From the NCBI RefSeq assembly GCF_033170155.1, contig NZ_CP137079.1:2604001-2668000 (forward strand): a DNA stretch of 64,000 bases. Reading direction: 5' to 3'. This DNA is from Raineyella sp. W15-4 (GTDB lineage: Bacteria; Actinomycetota; Actinomycetes; Propionibacteriales; Propionibacteriaceae). A program made the translations under genes and the position numbers. The notes beneath the pieces are model-generated. The model saw only the letters and a program-made list of their open reading frames with translations, had not been told where the DNA came from and did no database searches. Below, in pieces: positions 1-9,747 of the stretch (the stretch's first letter is position 1; every line of letters begins with the position of its first letter).

Positions 1-491
1 ACCCGGGCCCCGGACGGCTCCCCGAGCACGGCGAAGTCGCCCTGCATCAGGTCGGGCCGCTCCCGCTCCACCCGGTTGAGCCCGTTGCGGGAGGCCTCCA
101 CCTCCTCGTTGTCGTAGAAGATCCAGGTGACGTCCCGGCACGGTTCCTCGAGCTCCGCGGCCAGCGAGAGGGCCACCGCCACCCCGGCCTTCATGTCGCA
201 GGTGCCGCGGCCGTACATCCGCTCCTCGCCGTCGACCGTCCGCAGCCGCGCGGGCAGGTTGTCCGCCAGCGGCACGGTGTCGAGGTGGCCGGCGACGACC
301 ACCCGCTCGGGCCGGCCCAGCTCGGTGCGGGCGATCACGGTGTCACCGAGGCGGACCACCGCCAGGTGGCGGCAGCCCCGCAGCGCCGCCTCGACCTCGT
401 CGGCCAGGCGGCCCTCGTGACCGCTCACCGATTCGATGTCGACGATCGTCCCGAGCAGGTCGATGACGTCCGCGCGCAGGTCCAGGGCCAT
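1..491 (-). CDS. dapE: Succinyl-diaminopimelate desuccinylase, N-terminal part (runs off the window)
   Basis: This is a zinc-dependent M20-family hydrolase that removes succinate from N-succinyl-LL-diaminopimelate in the lysine and peptidoglycan-precursor pathway. Reading from the ATG at 491, the protein begins [20 protein letters not shown] and shows the metal-binding GHLDTVP motif, then [11 protein letters not shown], then YDNEEVE with the catalytic and metal-binding acidic residues. No stop occurs before the window edge, so only about 163 N-terminal residues are visible. It is divergent from dapD, with 82 bp between the starts. The dapD and dapC neighbours support the assignment. ArgE-type deacetylases share the fold and are a weaker alternative. 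Confidence 0.9.
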   Translation of the reverse strand, partial: MALDLRADVIDLLGTIVDIESVSGHEGRLADEVEAALRGCRHLAVVRLGDTVIARTELGRPERVVVAGHLDTVPLADNLPARLRTVDGEERMYGRGTCDMKAGVAVALSLAAELEEPCRDVTWIFYDNEEVEASRNGLNRVERERPDLMQGDFAVLGEPSGAR

Positions 492-551
492 GGCTGCACC
501 CTACCCGCCGATCCCGGTCCGAGCGGTGCTCGCGGTGCGAGGGGGTTGGCC

Positions 552-573
552 CCGACTCGGTAGAGTCGGAGCC
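552..573 (+). promoter_or_regulatory. Leaderless dapD promoter inside an inverted repeat
   Basis: A perfect inverted repeat with 7-bp arms (CCGACTC, spacer GGTA, GAGTCGG) spans 552-569. The hexamer TAGAGT at 561-566 lies inside it and is followed by 7 bases and then the dapD ATG, the spacing expected for a leaderless transcript. Whether the repeat is an operator or only a hairpin in DNA is inference. Confidence 0.55.
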
Positions 574-1506
574 ATGAGTGACACCGTACGTACGGCACAC
601 GGCTGGGGTCTGGCCACCGTCCACGCCTCCGGCCAGGTCCTGGACACCTGGTACCCCGCACCGGCACTGGGCGAGCCCGACGGCACGGGCGCCCCGGAGT
701 CGGTGACCGCCGGCATCGTGACCGACGGAGCCCGGGACGTACGCACCGAGGCGGTGCTCACCGTCATCGATCTGGACGCGGCCCCGGCCGGGACCGCGGA
801 CGCCTACCTGCGGCTGCACCTGCTCAGCCACACCCTGGTCCGGCCCAACACGCTCAACCTCGACGGCATCTTCGGGGTGCTGCCGAACGTCGTGTGGACC
901 TCGGCCGGCCCGTGCGCCGTCGACGACTTCGAGGCCACCCGGGCCCGACTGCGGGCCCGGCTCGGCCACGTCACGGTGTTCTCCGTCGACAAGTTCCCGC
1001 GGATGATCGACTACGTCGTTCCCCCGGGCGTACGCCTCGCCGACGCCGACCGGGCCCGGCTGGGCGCCCATCTGGCCGAGGGCACGACGGTGATGCACGA
1101 GGGCTTCGTCAACTTCAACGCCGGCACGCTCGGTCACTCGATGGTGGAGGGCCGGATCTCGCAGGGCGTCGTCGTCGACGACGGCTCGGACATCGGCGGT
1201 GGGGCATCGATCATGGGCACCCTGTCCGGCGGCGGCAAGGAACGTGTGTCGATCGGCAAGGGCTGCCTGCTGGGTGCGAACTCCGGCATCGGCATCTCGC
1301 TGGGCGACAACTGCGTGGTCGAGGCCGGGCTGTACGTCACCGCCGGCACCAAGGTCCTGCTGCCCGACGGCGGCACCGCGAAGGCCGCCGAGCTGTCCGG
1401 GCAGAGCGGCCTGCTGTTCATCCGCAACTCACTCACCGGCGCCGTGCAGGTGCGGTCCCGCGAGGGCCGCACCGTCGAGCTGAACGCGGCGCTGCACACG
1501 AATTGA
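574..1506 (+). CDS. dapD: 2,3,4,5-tetrahydropyridine-2,6-dicarboxylate N-succinyltransferase
   Basis: DapD transfers succinyl from succinyl-CoA to tetrahydrodipicolinate in the DAP/lysine pathway. The product has 310 residues, close to the actinobacterial DapD length of about 315. The C-terminal half has the hexapeptide-repeat character of a left-handed beta helix, with stretches such as [20 protein letters not shown] and [19 protein letters not shown]. The ATG at 574 is preferred over upstream in-frame starts because the protein begins [16 protein letters not shown], as expected, and TAGAGT lies 7 bases before it. No Shine-Dalgarno is visible. Its TGA overlaps the next ATG. Confidence 0.95.
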   Translation: MSDTVRTAHGWGLATVHASGQVLDTWYPAPALGEPDGTGAPESVTAGIVTDGARDVRTEAVLTVIDLDAAPAGTADAYLRLHLLSHTLVRPNTLNLDGIFGVLPNVVWTSAGPCAVDDFEATRARLRARLGHVTVFSVDKFPRMIDYVVPPGVRLADADRARLGAHLAEGTTVMHEGFVNFNAGTLGHSMVEGRISQGVVVDDGSDIGGGASIMGTLSGGGKERVSIGKGCLLGANSGIGISLGDNCVVEAGLYVTAGTKVLLPDGGTAKAAELSGQSGLLFIRNSLTGAVQVRSREGRTVELNAALHTN

Positions 1507-2459
1507 TGTCCGCCCCCGGTCAACTCTCCGACCCGGAGGATCCGTACGGCCTGCCCGGCCGGGCGCGGCGCCCCCGACGGTCCGGACGCACCGGCTGCGG
1601 CATCGCGGCCGGTGTCCTGGTGCTCCTGGTGGCCGCCGCCCTGGTCGGCGGCCTGGTCTGGTTGCGGACGAACGAGTACATCCAGCCCACCCCGTTCGAA
1701 CCCCGTTGCCGGCTCGTCGCCGGCGGCAACACGACGGTGCTGGACCTGGAGCAGGCCCACTATGCCGGCATCATCGTCGGCCGGGCCGTCGCCCGGGGTC
1801 TGCCCGCCAGGGCCGGGTCGATCGCGATGGCCACCGCCTACCAGGAGTCCGGCATCCGCAACCTCGACTACGGCGACCGGGACTCGGTGGGGCTGTTCCA
1901 GCAGCGGCCGTCGCAGGGCTGGGGCACCCGGGCCCAGATCCTCGATCCCTACTACGCGAGCGACGCGTTCTACACCAGCCTGCTCAAGGTGTCGGACTGG
2001 GAGACCGGTGACATCACCACGGTGGCCCAGACGGTGCAGAAGTCGGGCCACCCCGAGGCCTACCGCAAGCACGAGCAGAACGCCCGGGTGATCGCCAGCG
2101 TGCTCTCCGGCCAGACCTCCGCCGGGGTCAGCTGCGGCTACTCGACGCCGGGCGCGGCCGACGCCGCCGGGCTGGCCACCTCGATGCACCAGGCGTTGGG
2201 AGTGACGGCGAAGGTTAGCGGGGACGGAGGCACGCTGACCGCGACCGGCACCTCGGACGCACAGGCCTGGGCGATCGCCTCCCACGCGGTGATCAACGCG
2301 AGCTCGTCGGGGGTGGACAAGGTCACGTTGGCCGATCGGCAGTGGCAGTGGGCGGCCGGCAAGCTGCCGGAGTGGACCACGGTGGCGTCCACCGGCTCGC
2401 GCACGGTCACGGTCACGTTCCTGACCGCGGCCTCCGGATCGGCCACACCGGGCGCGTAG
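1506..2459 (+). CDS. Membrane-anchored protein with lysozyme-like domain
   Basis: This 317-residue protein has a short basic cytoplasmic N-terminus, one membrane segment at about residues 35-54 and a large extracytoplasmic part. Residues around 105-150 contain AYQESGIRN, DYGDRDSVGLFQQRPSQGW and later QKSGHPEAY. This pattern recurs in actinobacterial wall-associated proteins with a lysozyme or lytic-transglycosylase fold, in which the Glu of QESG would be the acid. Enzyme activity is inference. The start codon overlaps the dapD stop (TGATG), so the two genes are translationally coupled. A link between DAP supply and wall remodelling is plausible but unproven. Confidence 0.75.
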   Translation: MSAPGQLSDPEDPYGLPGRARRPRRSGRTGCGIAAGVLVLLVAAALVGGLVWLRTNEYIQPTPFEPRCRLVAGGNTTVLDLEQAHYAGIIVGRAVARGLPARAGSIAMATAYQESGIRNLDYGDRDSVGLFQQRPSQGWGTRAQILDPYYASDAFYTSLLKVSDWETGDITTVAQTVQKSGHPEAYRKHEQNARVIASVLSGQTSAGVSCGYSTPGAADAAGLATSMHQALGVTAKVSGDGGTLTATGTSDAQAWAIASHAVINASSSGVDKVTLADRQWQWAAGKLPEWTTVASTGSRTVTVTFLTAASGSATPGA

Positions 2460-2467
2460 CCCGCGGG

Positions 2468-3637
2468 TCAGGCCGCCGCAGTCAGCCGCCGCGCCGCCGC
2501 CGCGATCCGCTCGTCGGTCGCGGTGAGGGCGATCCGGACGTGCCGGTCGCCCGCAGTGCCGTAGAAGTCGCCGGGGGCGGCCAGGATACCCAGCGCGGCC
2601 AGCCGGTCCAGGGTCGTGCGGCTGTCCTCATCGCGGGTGGCCCACAGGTAGAGCGAGCCCTCCGAATGGTCGATCCGGTAGCCGGCGGCCTCCAGCGCGG
2701 GGCGCAATATCGCGCGGCGGGCCAGATAGCGCTCGCGCTGCTCGCGCACGTGGGCATCGTCGCCCAGCAGCGCGGTCATCGCCGCCTGGACGGGTCCGGG
2801 CATCATCATCCCGGTGTGCTTGCGCAGCTCCAGCAGGTCCTGCACGATCCCGGTGTCGCCGGCGATGAACCCGGCCCGGTAGCCGGCCAGGTTCGACCGC
2901 TTCGACAGTGAGTGGCAGGCCAGCAGCCCGGTGTGGTCGTCCCCGCAGAGGTCGGGGTGCAGCACCGACCATGGTTCCGCCTCCCAGCCGAACTCGCCGT
3001 AGCACTCGTCGGAAGCGAGCACCGCGCCGGTCTCCCGGGCGTACCCGACCCAACCGCGCATCGCGGCGGCGTCGAGGATCTCCCCGGTCGGGTTGGACGG
3101 CGAGTTGAGCCAGATCAGCGCGGGCCGGACGTCCCCGAGGGTGGCCCGCAGCGAGTCGAGGTCGGTGGCCGGGACGATCCGCGCACCGACCAGCAGCGCG
3201 CCCACCGCGTACGTCGGGTAGGCCACCGCGGGCACCACGACGGTGTCGTCCGGGCCGAGGCCGAGCTGGGTGGGCAGCCAGGCGACCAGTTCCTTGGTGC
3301 CGATCACCGGCAGCACGCCCTCACGGCCCAGCCCGACGGCGCCCCAGCGCCGGGTCATCTGGTCGACGATCGCGTCGCGCAGCGCAGCCGTGCCCATCGT
3401 CGTCGGGTAACCGTGCGCGTCGGCGGCCTCCGCCAGGGCCCGGCGGGCCAGCTCGGGGGTCGGGTCCACCGGGGTGCCCACCGACAGGTCACAGATCCCG
3501 TCCGGGTGGGCCGCGGCGGTCGCCCGGGCCCCGGCGATGGTGTCCCAGGGAAAGTCCGGCAGCACGTCGGCGACGCGGCGCCGGCCCGTCCGCCCCGTCG
3601 GCGTCGATGTCCGCACGGGGCTCGGTCGGGAGGTCAT
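2468..3637 (-). CDS. dapC: N-succinyldiaminopimelate aminotransferase
   Basis: This is a PLP-dependent class I/II aminotransferase of 389 residues that converts N-succinyl-2-amino-6-ketopimelate to N-succinyl-LL-DAP. The order of motifs fits: DLSVGTPVDPTPELARRAL near the N-terminus, WLNSPSNPTGEIL, DECYGEF, and CHSLSKRSNLAGYRAGF with the Schiff-base lysine. The first 25 residues are low-complexity and basic. An internal GTG just before LPDFPWDTI would match the usual DapC N-terminus better, so the start is uncertain. It sits downstream of fdxA on the same strand, an arrangement common in actinobacteria. Confidence 0.93.
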   Translation of the reverse strand: MTSRPSPVRTSTPTGRTGRRRVADVLPDFPWDTIAGARATAAAHPDGICDLSVGTPVDPTPELARRALAEAADAHGYPTTMGTAALRDAIVDQMTRRWGAVGLGREGVLPVIGTKELVAWLPTQLGLGPDDTVVVPAVAYPTYAVGALLVGARIVPATDLDSLRATLGDVRPALIWLNSPSNPTGEILDAAAMRGWVGYARETGAVLASDECYGEFGWEAEPWSVLHPDLCGDDHTGLLACHSLSKRSNLAGYRAGFIAGDTGIVQDLLELRKHTGMMMPGPVQAAMTALLGDDAHVREQRERYLARRAILRPALEAAGYRIDHSEGSLYLWATRDEDSRTTLDRLAALGILAAPGDFYGTAGDRHVRIALTATDERIAAAARRLTAAA

Positions 3638-3758
3638 ATCAGCTCGATCCTGGGGTTGGGGCGCTCGGGCGTCCGCGGGGCGTACGCCGGAAACGGGTAC
3701 CGCCGATCATACGACCGTGGAGCCGGTGCGCGCCCCGCGCGACGTGTCGGTCGACGGT

Positions 3759-4082
3759 TCAGTCCTGGTTCTGCGGTGGCAGCGCGGCGACCGCGGGGTG
3801 GTCCTTCGGCAGCGGGCCGAGCTTGGCGGCGCCGCCGGGCATGCCGAGCCCGTCGAAGAAGTGGACGTTGATGTCGTAGTAGTCCTTCCACTCCTCGGGC
3901 ACATCGTCCTCGTAGAAGATCGCCTCGACCGGGCAGACCGGTTCGCAGGCGCCGCAGTCCACGCATTCCTCGGGGTGGATGTACAGCATGCGATCGCCCT
4001 CGTAGATGCAATCGACCGGACACTCGTCGACGCAGGCACGGTCCTTCACGTCGACGCAGGGCTGCGCGATGATGTACGTCAC
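3759..4082 (-). CDS. fdxA: 7Fe ferredoxin
   Basis: This is a small soluble electron carrier of 107 residues with one 3Fe-4S and one 4Fe-4S cluster. Cysteines at 9, 17, 21 and 25 and at 40, 43, 46 and 50 give the expected pattern, visible as ACVDECPVDC and CVDCGACEPVCP. The GTG at 4082 is chosen because the product then begins VTYIIAQPCVDVKDRAC, as in FdxA proteins, and GAGGAG lies about 9 bases upstream. The 5' leader contains a perfect small hairpin (GTGCCC/GGGCAC, 4104-4118). fdxA next to dapC is a recurrent actinobacterial pairing without a known functional reason. Confidence 0.95.
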   Translation of the reverse strand: MTYIIAQPCVDVKDRACVDECPVDCIYEGDRMLYIHPEECVDCGACEPVCPVEAIFYEDDVPEEWKDYYDINVHFFDGLGMPGGAAKLGPLPKDHPAVAALPPQNQD

Positions 4083-4204
4083 AATGAGCTCCTCTATTTC
4101 GCAGTGCCCGAGGGGCACGATCGGTGTGACGGACCTGAGCAACGTCCAGAGCCGTCATGCTGACCCTAGTATCGCGCGCCGTCGACGTACGAGAGGAGCG
4201 TGTC

Positions 4205-4816
4205 ATGAGTGACCTGCCCGTCCCGGGACAGCGGATCGCGCTGCGCTGGCATGACGGGGACGGGCCGCGGGAACTGATCGGCCACGTCCAGCGGATCGGC
4301 CCCGAGGGGCTGACGCTGCTCGACCGTGCGCTGACGCCGCGGCTGCTCGGCTGGCAGAGCCTCGACTCCTGGCGAGGGGTGCCGCAGGTCCCCCGGGGTC
4401 GTGACCCGCGGGCGGCCGACCGGGCGTTGCTCGACCGGATGGCGGCCGACCACCGGCTGCGCGGCAGCGCGGAACCCGACCCGGGGGTGGCGCGGCCGGG
4501 CGAGGTGTGCCAGGTCGCCCGGCTGGCCGACCTGTTGGGCCCGGCGATCCCGGCGCAGGGGCCGGAGGCGTACGACACCGGTGGCGGCACCGCCACCTGC
4601 ACCCTCGGCCCGGCGGAGGGCCGGGCGATCGCGGTCGGCGAGTGGGCGACCATCCGGCTCGCCAAGGGCGAGCCGCCCCACGACGGCGACCGGACCGAGC
4701 AGGTCGTCGCGGCGCTGGCCCGCTGGGCGGCCTACCGGGACGCGCGTAACGTCCAGGTGCGCGGCACCGACCGGGTCCTGCCCGGCTTCACCGCCCTCGG
4801 CCTCAGGAGCACTTGA
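4205..4816 (+). CDS. Conserved hypothetical protein, SH3-like N-terminus
   Basis: I do not recognise the function of this 203-residue protein. Residues 1-45 (PGQRIALRWHDGDGPRELIG, then HVQRIGPEGLTLLDR) look like the small beta-barrel found at the N-terminus of some actinobacterial GNAT acetyltransferases, but no acetyl-CoA-binding motif follows. The rest is alpha/beta and soluble, with no membrane segment or cysteine cluster. The ATG follows GAGAGGAGCGTGTC, a good ribosome site. A promoter hexamer TAGTAT sits at 4167-4172 in the fdxA-divergent spacer. Its 3' end overlaps the convergent VanW gene by 14 bp. Confidence 0.7.
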   Translation: MSDLPVPGQRIALRWHDGDGPRELIGHVQRIGPEGLTLLDRALTPRLLGWQSLDSWRGVPQVPRGRDPRAADRALLDRMAADHRLRGSAEPDPGVARPGEVCQVARLADLLGPAIPAQGPEAYDTGGGTATCTLGPAEGRAIAVGEWATIRLAKGEPPHDGDRTEQVVAALARWAAYRDARNVQVRGTDRVLPGFTALGLRST

Positions 4817-6524
4817 TCTCGTCGCCGGCGGAGTACTTCCAGGTGTAGTTCTGCCGCTTCACCTCCACGCCGTTCTTGATGAAGGCGCGGTAGAAGGTCG
4901 CGGTGAAGCCCTGGAACGCCGGCTGCGGCGTGCAGTCCGGACCGCTCATCGTCTTGCTGCCCGGAGTAACGAAGGCGGACTTCACCGGATCCGGCGTGAC
5001 CACCTTGTCGTACGGCGAGGCGCCCCACAGCTTGACGGTCAGTGAGCCCTGCGTCCCCGGTGTGGACGCCACCCGGTGGGCCTCGATCACCACGACGTGA
5101 TCGGTGTCGTTGCGGAACCGCAGGTCGAGCGAGCCGTAGTAGACCGTCGCCTCCCGACCCGGCGGGTAGCGGTCGAACCAGAGGGAGTGCGGATGGTGCT
5201 CGACGTCCTGCAGGCCCGCCGCGAAGGCGGCGTTGAAGATGGTCGTGGCGCTCTGCGAGACGCCGCCGCCGACCTCCTTGACCTCGCGGTCACCCTGGAT
5301 CACCCAGCCGTCCGCGAACCCCGAGGCGGCGTCCCGCCGGCCGACGACGTCGTTGAGGGAGAAGGTCTCGCCGGGCAGCACCACGTACCCGTTGATCTTG
5401 CTGGCCACCAGACCGAGGTTGGTGTTGCGGTAGTCGGCGTGCGGGAAGTACGTCGTGAACTGCCCGATGACGCCCGCCACATCGGCCTTCTGGGCATCGG
5501 CGGTGGTGAACGAGGCCGGCACGGCGGTGACGGCGACCGACACCCGGCGCTGGTCCCCCTGCGTGGTCAGCACCGGCTGGAGCGCCTTGACGAGATCATC
5601 GCGGGCGATGCCCCGGCCGTCCTTGGAGGGGACGATGGTGGGCTTGCCCGAACCGAGCTGCCAGGTCGCGTCCTGGCCCTCCTGGACGCCCTTGAGCTGC
5701 TTCATCGCCGGCTTGGTGGCCGTCTCGAGACGCTTGGCGTCGATCCGAGGCGCCAGGTTGCCGTCCTGCACCTCGAACGACGTCGACGAGGCGATCATCG
5801 CCGGGGTCACCTGGAAGCTACCGGCGTCCCCGGCGTTGACCGTCACCGGCCCCGACACCGCCGGATCCGCCCAGTCGCGGCGGACCTGCTCCGCCTTCTC
5901 GGTGGTGATCTCGGGATCGATCGACTCGGTGTCGAGGGGCGCCGCGTCGGTGCCGGGGAAGGCCCCGGTCAAGGCGTGCTCGACGGCGGCCGGGGCGATC
6001 GTCCGGCCGGGCACGCCCGGCTCGATCTGGGCCTGGGCCTTGTCGTCGTACGCCAGCGTCGCGTTGCGCGGATCGAGCTGGCCCCCGTCGGCGACCTGCG
6101 CGGTCGTCCGGTCCATCGCCGCCCGGTCGACGACGAGCACCGGCGCGGTCGGCCCGCCACCGATCAGCACCTTCCAGATGTGGCCGGGGGCCCAGCTCCG
6201 GCCGGTCCCGGTCGCGGTCACGGTGGCCGCGTAGTCGACCGACAGTCCGGCCTCGGCCGGGGCGACCGCGACCGTGAAGTCACCCGCGGTCAGTGTCACC
6301 GGCACGGTCGCCCGGGGCCCCAGCTTCTCCTCGAGCGTACGGACGGCCTGGTCGTGGCCCTGCCCGCCGATCGACACCCCCGCGACCGTCGCGGACCGCG
6401 GGACGGAGTCGCCCGCGGCGGCGTAGGCCGCCACGTACGTCGCGCCCAGCAGGACGACGACACCTCCGGCGGCGAGGGCGGCGATCCGCACTCGACGTGC
6501 TCTCGCGGTCGGGTCGGTGGACAT
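4803..6524 (-). CDS. VanW family / peptidoglycan-binding-like wall protein
   Basis: This 573-residue surface protein has an N-terminal cytoplasmic stretch, one membrane anchor at about residues 15-38, two repeats of the type found in PG_binding_4 proteins (residues about 60-340), and a VanW domain at about 350-500. The VanW part shows NLGLVASKINGYVVLPGETF, VGGGVSQSATTIFNAAF and YPPGREATVYYGSLDLRF. Family members are linked to envelope integrity and, in vanB clusters, to glycopeptide resistance, but the biochemical role is unknown. The ATG at 6524 is chosen over an upstream frame because GAGAGGA precedes it and a charged N-terminus leads into the membrane helix. Confidence 0.85.
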   Translation of the reverse strand: MSTDPTARARRVRIAALAAGGVVVLLGATYVAAYAAAGDSVPRSATVAGVSIGGQGHDQAVRTLEEKLGPRATVPVTLTAGDFTVAVAPAEAGLSVDYAATVTATGTGRSWAPGHIWKVLIGGGPTAPVLVVDRAAMDRTTAQVADGGQLDPRNATLAYDDKAQAQIEPGVPGRTIAPAAVEHALTGAFPGTDAAPLDTESIDPEITTEKAEQVRRDWADPAVSGPVTVNAGDAGSFQVTPAMIASSTSFEVQDGNLAPRIDAKRLETATKPAMKQLKGVQEGQDATWQLGSGKPTIVPSKDGRGIARDDLVKALQPVLTTQGDQRRVSVAVTAVPASFTTADAQKADVAGVIGQFTTYFPHADYRNTNLGLVASKINGYVVLPGETFSLNDVVGRRDAASGFADGWVIQGDREVKEVGGGVSQSATTIFNAAFAAGLQDVEHHPHSLWFDRYPPGREATVYYGSLDLRFRNDTDHVVVIEAHRVASTPGTQGSLTVKLWGASPYDKVVTPDPVKSAFVTPGSKTMSGPDCTPQPAFQGFTATFYRAFIKNGVEVKRQNYTWKYSAGDEIKCS

Positions 6525-6644
6525 GCGCGGGGATCCTCTCGGACGACTCTGGACTGGCACATCGTAGGCGAGCCTGTGTACCGCCCCAGCGGCCTGGGCG
6601 GGGGCACGGTCCACTTGTGACCCAGTCGCAACGAAACCCGGCGG

Positions 6645-7559
6645 CTACCCGAGGCCGGCGAAGACGTCCGCGGCCGGGCCTCCCGCCGGCAGCGGTTCGC
6701 CGCCGGCGAACCGGTAGTGCTCCCGGCCCCAGAACTCCCGGGCGAGGTCGTCGGGCAGGCTCAGGAAGCCCTCGTCGGCGCGCAGCTGGCTGCGGTAGGA
6801 GCGCAGGGCCGCGAGCTTGTCGGCCGCGTGATCCCGGGCGTCCACCTCGACGGCGATCTCGTCGTCCCCGCTGAGCATCGGCGACGAGGGGTCGGTGGGG
6901 ATGCCGTCGAGCACCCCGGCCAGGCCCCGCTCGTCGAGGGTGGCGATGCCGTGGGCGATCTGCGAGGCGCTCATCGCGGTCCACAGCACCCGGCTGATCT
7001 GCCAGGGTTCCCCCAGCTCCGGCCGGTAGCTGGGCACGGCGGCCAGCGCCGCGGCGTACGTCGCCACCCGGTGCGCCTTGACGTGGTCCGGGTGGCCGTA
7101 ACCACCGAATTGGTCGTAGGTGATCAGCACCTGCGGGCGGCGGTCGCGGACCAGCGGGACCAGCTCGTCGGCGGCCACCAGCAGGTCGGCGGCGTGGAGG
7201 GACCGCTCGTCGGTGGTGTCCGCCACCGTCGCGGTGCCGTCGGGCGCCCAGGCCATCCCTGAGTCCCGGAACCGGTGGTCGCCCCCCAGCCGGACGAAGT
7301 CGGTGACCCCGAGCGCGGCCATCGCCTCGCGCAGTTCGCCGAGCCGCTGCCGGCCCAGCGCGTCGGGCCCCTCGTCGGCGAGGTGGGCGAGGTCCTCGGT
7401 GACGATCTCCCCCGCCTCACCGAGGGTGCACGTCACCAGGGTGACCGCCGCCCCCTCGGCGGCGTACTTCGCCATCGTCGCGCCCGTCATCAGCGCCTCG
7501 TCGTCGGGATGGGCGTGGACGAGCATCAGCCTGCGGTCGGGGCGCGTCGTGTCGGTCAC
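6645..7559 (-). CDS. mshB: N-acetyl-1-D-myo-inositol-2-amino-2-deoxy-alpha-D-glucopyranoside deacetylase
   Basis: MshB deacetylates GlcNAc-Ins in mycothiol biosynthesis and belongs to the LmbE/PIG-L zinc hydrolases. The zinc motif AHPDDE lies at residues 16-21, and the third histidine is in GYGHPDHVKAHR near residue 150. Length is 304 residues, typical for MshB; the paralogue Mca would be slightly shorter and acts on S-conjugates. The GTG start at 7559 has no Shine-Dalgarno, but TAGGCT (7566-7571) lies 6 bases upstream, so a leaderless mRNA is likely. It follows the peptide-transporter operon on the same strand but probably has its own promoter. Confidence 0.92.
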   Translation of the reverse strand: MTDTTRPDRRLMLVHAHPDDEALMTGATMAKYAAEGAAVTLVTCTLGEAGEIVTEDLAHLADEGPDALGRQRLGELREAMAALGVTDFVRLGGDHRFRDSGMAWAPDGTATVADTTDERSLHAADLLVAADELVPLVRDRRPQVLITYDQFGGYGHPDHVKAHRVATYAAALAAVPSYRPELGEPWQISRVLWTAMSASQIAHGIATLDERGLAGVLDGIPTDPSSPMLSGDDEIAVEVDARDHAADKLAALRSYRSQLRADEGFLSLPDDLAREFWGREHYRFAGGEPLPAGGPAADVFAGLG

Positions 7560-7582
7560 CGGGCCAGCCTAGGTCCCCCGGA

Positions 7583-8605
7583 TCAGGCCTCGACGAGCCG
7601 GCGGGCGAAGTGGCAGGCGCTGAGGTGCTGCCCGGTCCCGTCGTCGTGCGGGTCCAGCGCCGGCTCCTCGGTGCTGCAGCGGGGCAGGAACTCCGGGTGG
7701 GCCTTGACCAGCGGGCAACGGGTGTGGAACCGGCAGCCGGCCGGCGGGTCGGCCGGTGACGGGACGTCGCCGGTGAGCAGGATCGGCTGCTTGGTCTCCC
7801 GGGCCGCCGGGTCGGGCACCGGGACGGCCGACAGCAGCGCCTGGGTGTACGGATGGGTCGGCCGTTCGTAGATCTGGTGCTCGTCACCCAGCTCGACGAT
7901 CTCGCCGAGGTACATCACCGCGACCCGGTCCGAGATGTGGCGCACCACCGACAGGTCGTGGGCGATGAACACGTACGCCAGGCCGAGCTCGCGCTGCAGG
8001 TCCTGGAGGAGGTTGACCACCTGGGCCTGGACCGACACGTCGAGGGCGGAGACCGGCTCGTCGCAGACGATCACCTTGGGGTTGACCGCGAGCCCGCGGG
8101 CGATGCCGATCCGCTGGCGCTGCCCGCCGGAGAACTGGTGCGGGTAGCGGTTGATGTGCTCCGGGTTGAGGCCGACCAGGTCGAGCAGTTCCTGGACCCG
8201 CCTGCGCCGGTCGCCGCGGGGCAGCACGTCGGGATGGATCTCCAGCGGCTCACCGACGATGTCACCGACGGTCATCCGCGGGTTCAGCGAGGTGTAGGGG
8301 TCCTGGAAGATGATCTGAATGTCGCGCCGGGCCCGGCGCAGCGCGTCGGCGGACAGCGCGAACATGTCGCGGCCCTCGAACCACACCTTCCCGGCGGTCG
8401 GCTGCTCCAGCTGCACCAGGAGACGTCCGAGGGTCGACTTGCCGCAGCCGGACTCGCCCACCACGCCGAGCGTCTCGCCGGGAAACAGTTCGAAGGAGAC
8501 CCCGTCGACGGCCTTGACGTCGCCGACCCGATGGCGGGTGATGCCCTTGCGGATCGGGTAGTACTTCTTCAGGCCCTCGGCCCTCAGGATCGGTGCGGCG
8601 CTCAT
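7583..8605 (-). CDS. dppF: Peptide ABC transporter ATP-binding protein, OppF/DppF type
   Basis: This is the second ATPase subunit of an Opp/Dpp importer, 340 residues. Walker A is GESGCGKST (residues 50-58), the ABC signature is [16 protein letters not shown], and Walker B is [12 protein letters not shown]. The C-terminal oligopeptide-transporter extension has four cysteines in CRFHTRCPL and LPRCSTEE...SACHFA, which in this family can bind an Fe-S cluster. The ATG overlaps the stop of the upstream ATPase by 4 bp (ATGA), so it is the last gene of the five-gene transporter. Substrate specificity cannot be read from the sequence. Confidence 0.93.
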   Translation of the reverse strand: MSAAPILRAEGLKKYYPIRKGITRHRVGDVKAVDGVSFELFPGETLGVVGESGCGKSTLGRLLVQLEQPTAGKVWFEGRDMFALSADALRRARRDIQIIFQDPYTSLNPRMTVGDIVGEPLEIHPDVLPRGDRRRRVQELLDLVGLNPEHINRYPHQFSGGQRQRIGIARGLAVNPKVIVCDEPVSALDVSVQAQVVNLLQDLQRELGLAYVFIAHDLSVVRHISDRVAVMYLGEIVELGDEHQIYERPTHPYTQALLSAVPVPDPAARETKQPILLTGDVPSPADPPAGCRFHTRCPLVKAHPEFLPRCSTEEPALDPHDDGTGQHLSACHFARRLVEA

Positions 8606-9735
8606 CGGGTGCTCTCCTCGCTGCGCTGGTCGGCCTCGAGCAGTCCCTGGCCGAGGACCTGGTCGTAGTGGTGGCAGGCCACCCGGCGTCCCCGGCCGAC
8701 GTCGAGCAGCGCCGGCGGCTCACCGACCCGGCAGACGTCGGTGCCGAACCGGCATCGCGGGTGGAACGGGCAGCCGGCCGGGATCCGGGTGAGGTTCGGC
8801 GGCAGCCCACCGATGGCGTTCAGCCGTTCACCCTGCTGGTCGAGGCGCGGGATGGACTCCAGCAGCCCCAGCGTGTACGGGTGGGCGGGGTCGCGGTAGA
8901 GGTCGAACACGTCGGCCTTCTCGACCAGCCGTCCGGCGTACATCACCGCGATCCGGTCGGCGACGTCCGCCACCACGCCGAGGTCGTGGGTGATCAGGAT
9001 CAACCCCATGTGCGACTCGACCTGCAGTTCCTTGAGCAGCTCCATGATCTGGGCCTGCACGGTGACGTCCAGGGCGGTGGTGGGCTCGTCGGCGATCAGC
9101 ACGTGCGGGTCCAGCGCGATCGCCATCGCGATCATGATCCGCTGCCGCATGCCGCCGGAGAACTGGTGCGGATAGTTGTGCACCCGCTCCCGGGCGGCAG
9201 GGATCCGGACCCGCTCCATCAGCCGGACGGCCTGCTCCTCGGCGTCCCGCCGGTTCATCCCGCGGTGGACGCGGAACATCTCGGCGATCTGCCAGCCGAC
9301 GGTGAAGACCGGGTTCAGCGAGCTGAGGGCGTCCTGGAAGATCATCGAGATCTCGGCGCCGCGGACCGTCTGCATCACGTTCTCGTCGAGGGTGAGCAGA
9401 TCCGTGCCGCAGTACTTCACGGCGCCACCGGTGACGAAGGCCGGTGGGGTGTCCAGGATGCCCATCACCGCCTGGGCGGTGACCGACTTGCCCGACCCGG
9501 ACTCACCGAGGACGGCCAGGGTTTCGTCCTGGTGCAGCTCGAAGCTCACCCCGTTGATCGCCCGGGCGACGCCGTCCCGGGTGCGGAACTCGACGTGCAG
9601 GTCCTCGACCTGCAGCAGCGTACGGTCCACCGGCGTCCAGCTCCGGGCGAAGCGCTGCCGACGCCGGGCGGCCCGCGTCCCGGGTGTCACGGGCACCGCG
9701 GGCGTGGCCGGGGCCGGGGGGTTCATGGTGGTCAT
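8602..9735 (-). CDS. dppD: Peptide ABC transporter ATP-binding protein, OppD/DppD type
   Basis: This is the first ATPase subunit, 377 residues. A proline- and arginine-rich N-terminal stretch of about 38 residues precedes the nucleotide-binding domain. Walker A is GESGSGKSV (about 77-85), the signature is [16 protein letters not shown] and Walker B is [12 protein letters not shown]. The C-terminal part carries the Opp/Dpp domain with [22 protein letters not shown] lies just upstream of the ATG at 9735; a second in-frame ATG three codons on is also possible. The gap to the upstream permease gene is 12 bp. Confidence 0.93.
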   Translation of the reverse strand: MTTMNPPAPATPAVPVTPGTRAARRRQRFARSWTPVDRTLLQVEDLHVEFRTRDGVARAINGVSFELHQDETLAVLGESGSGKSVTAQAVMGILDTPPAFVTGGAVKYCGTDLLTLDENVMQTVRGAEISMIFQDALSSLNPVFTVGWQIAEMFRVHRGMNRRDAEEQAVRLMERVRIPAARERVHNYPHQFSGGMRQRIMIAMAIALDPHVLIADEPTTALDVTVQAQIMELLKELQVESHMGLILITHDLGVVADVADRIAVMYAGRLVEKADVFDLYRDPAHPYTLGLLESIPRLDQQGERLNAIGGLPPNLTRIPAGCPFHPRCRFGTDVCRVGEPPALLDVGRGRRVACHHYDQVLGQGLLEADQRSEESTR

Positions 9736-9747
9736 GGTTCGCTCCTC

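Noticed and set aside
1690-1712. GTTCGAACCCC resembling a tRNA T-arm
   Set aside because: It lies in frame within the membrane-anchored lysozyme-like gene, and no acceptor stem, D-arm or anticodon arm fits around it.
4205-4816. Small protein next to fdxA considered as a GNAT acetyltransferase
   Set aside because: Only the N-terminal barrel-like part resembles such proteins; no acetyl-CoA-binding signature is visible.
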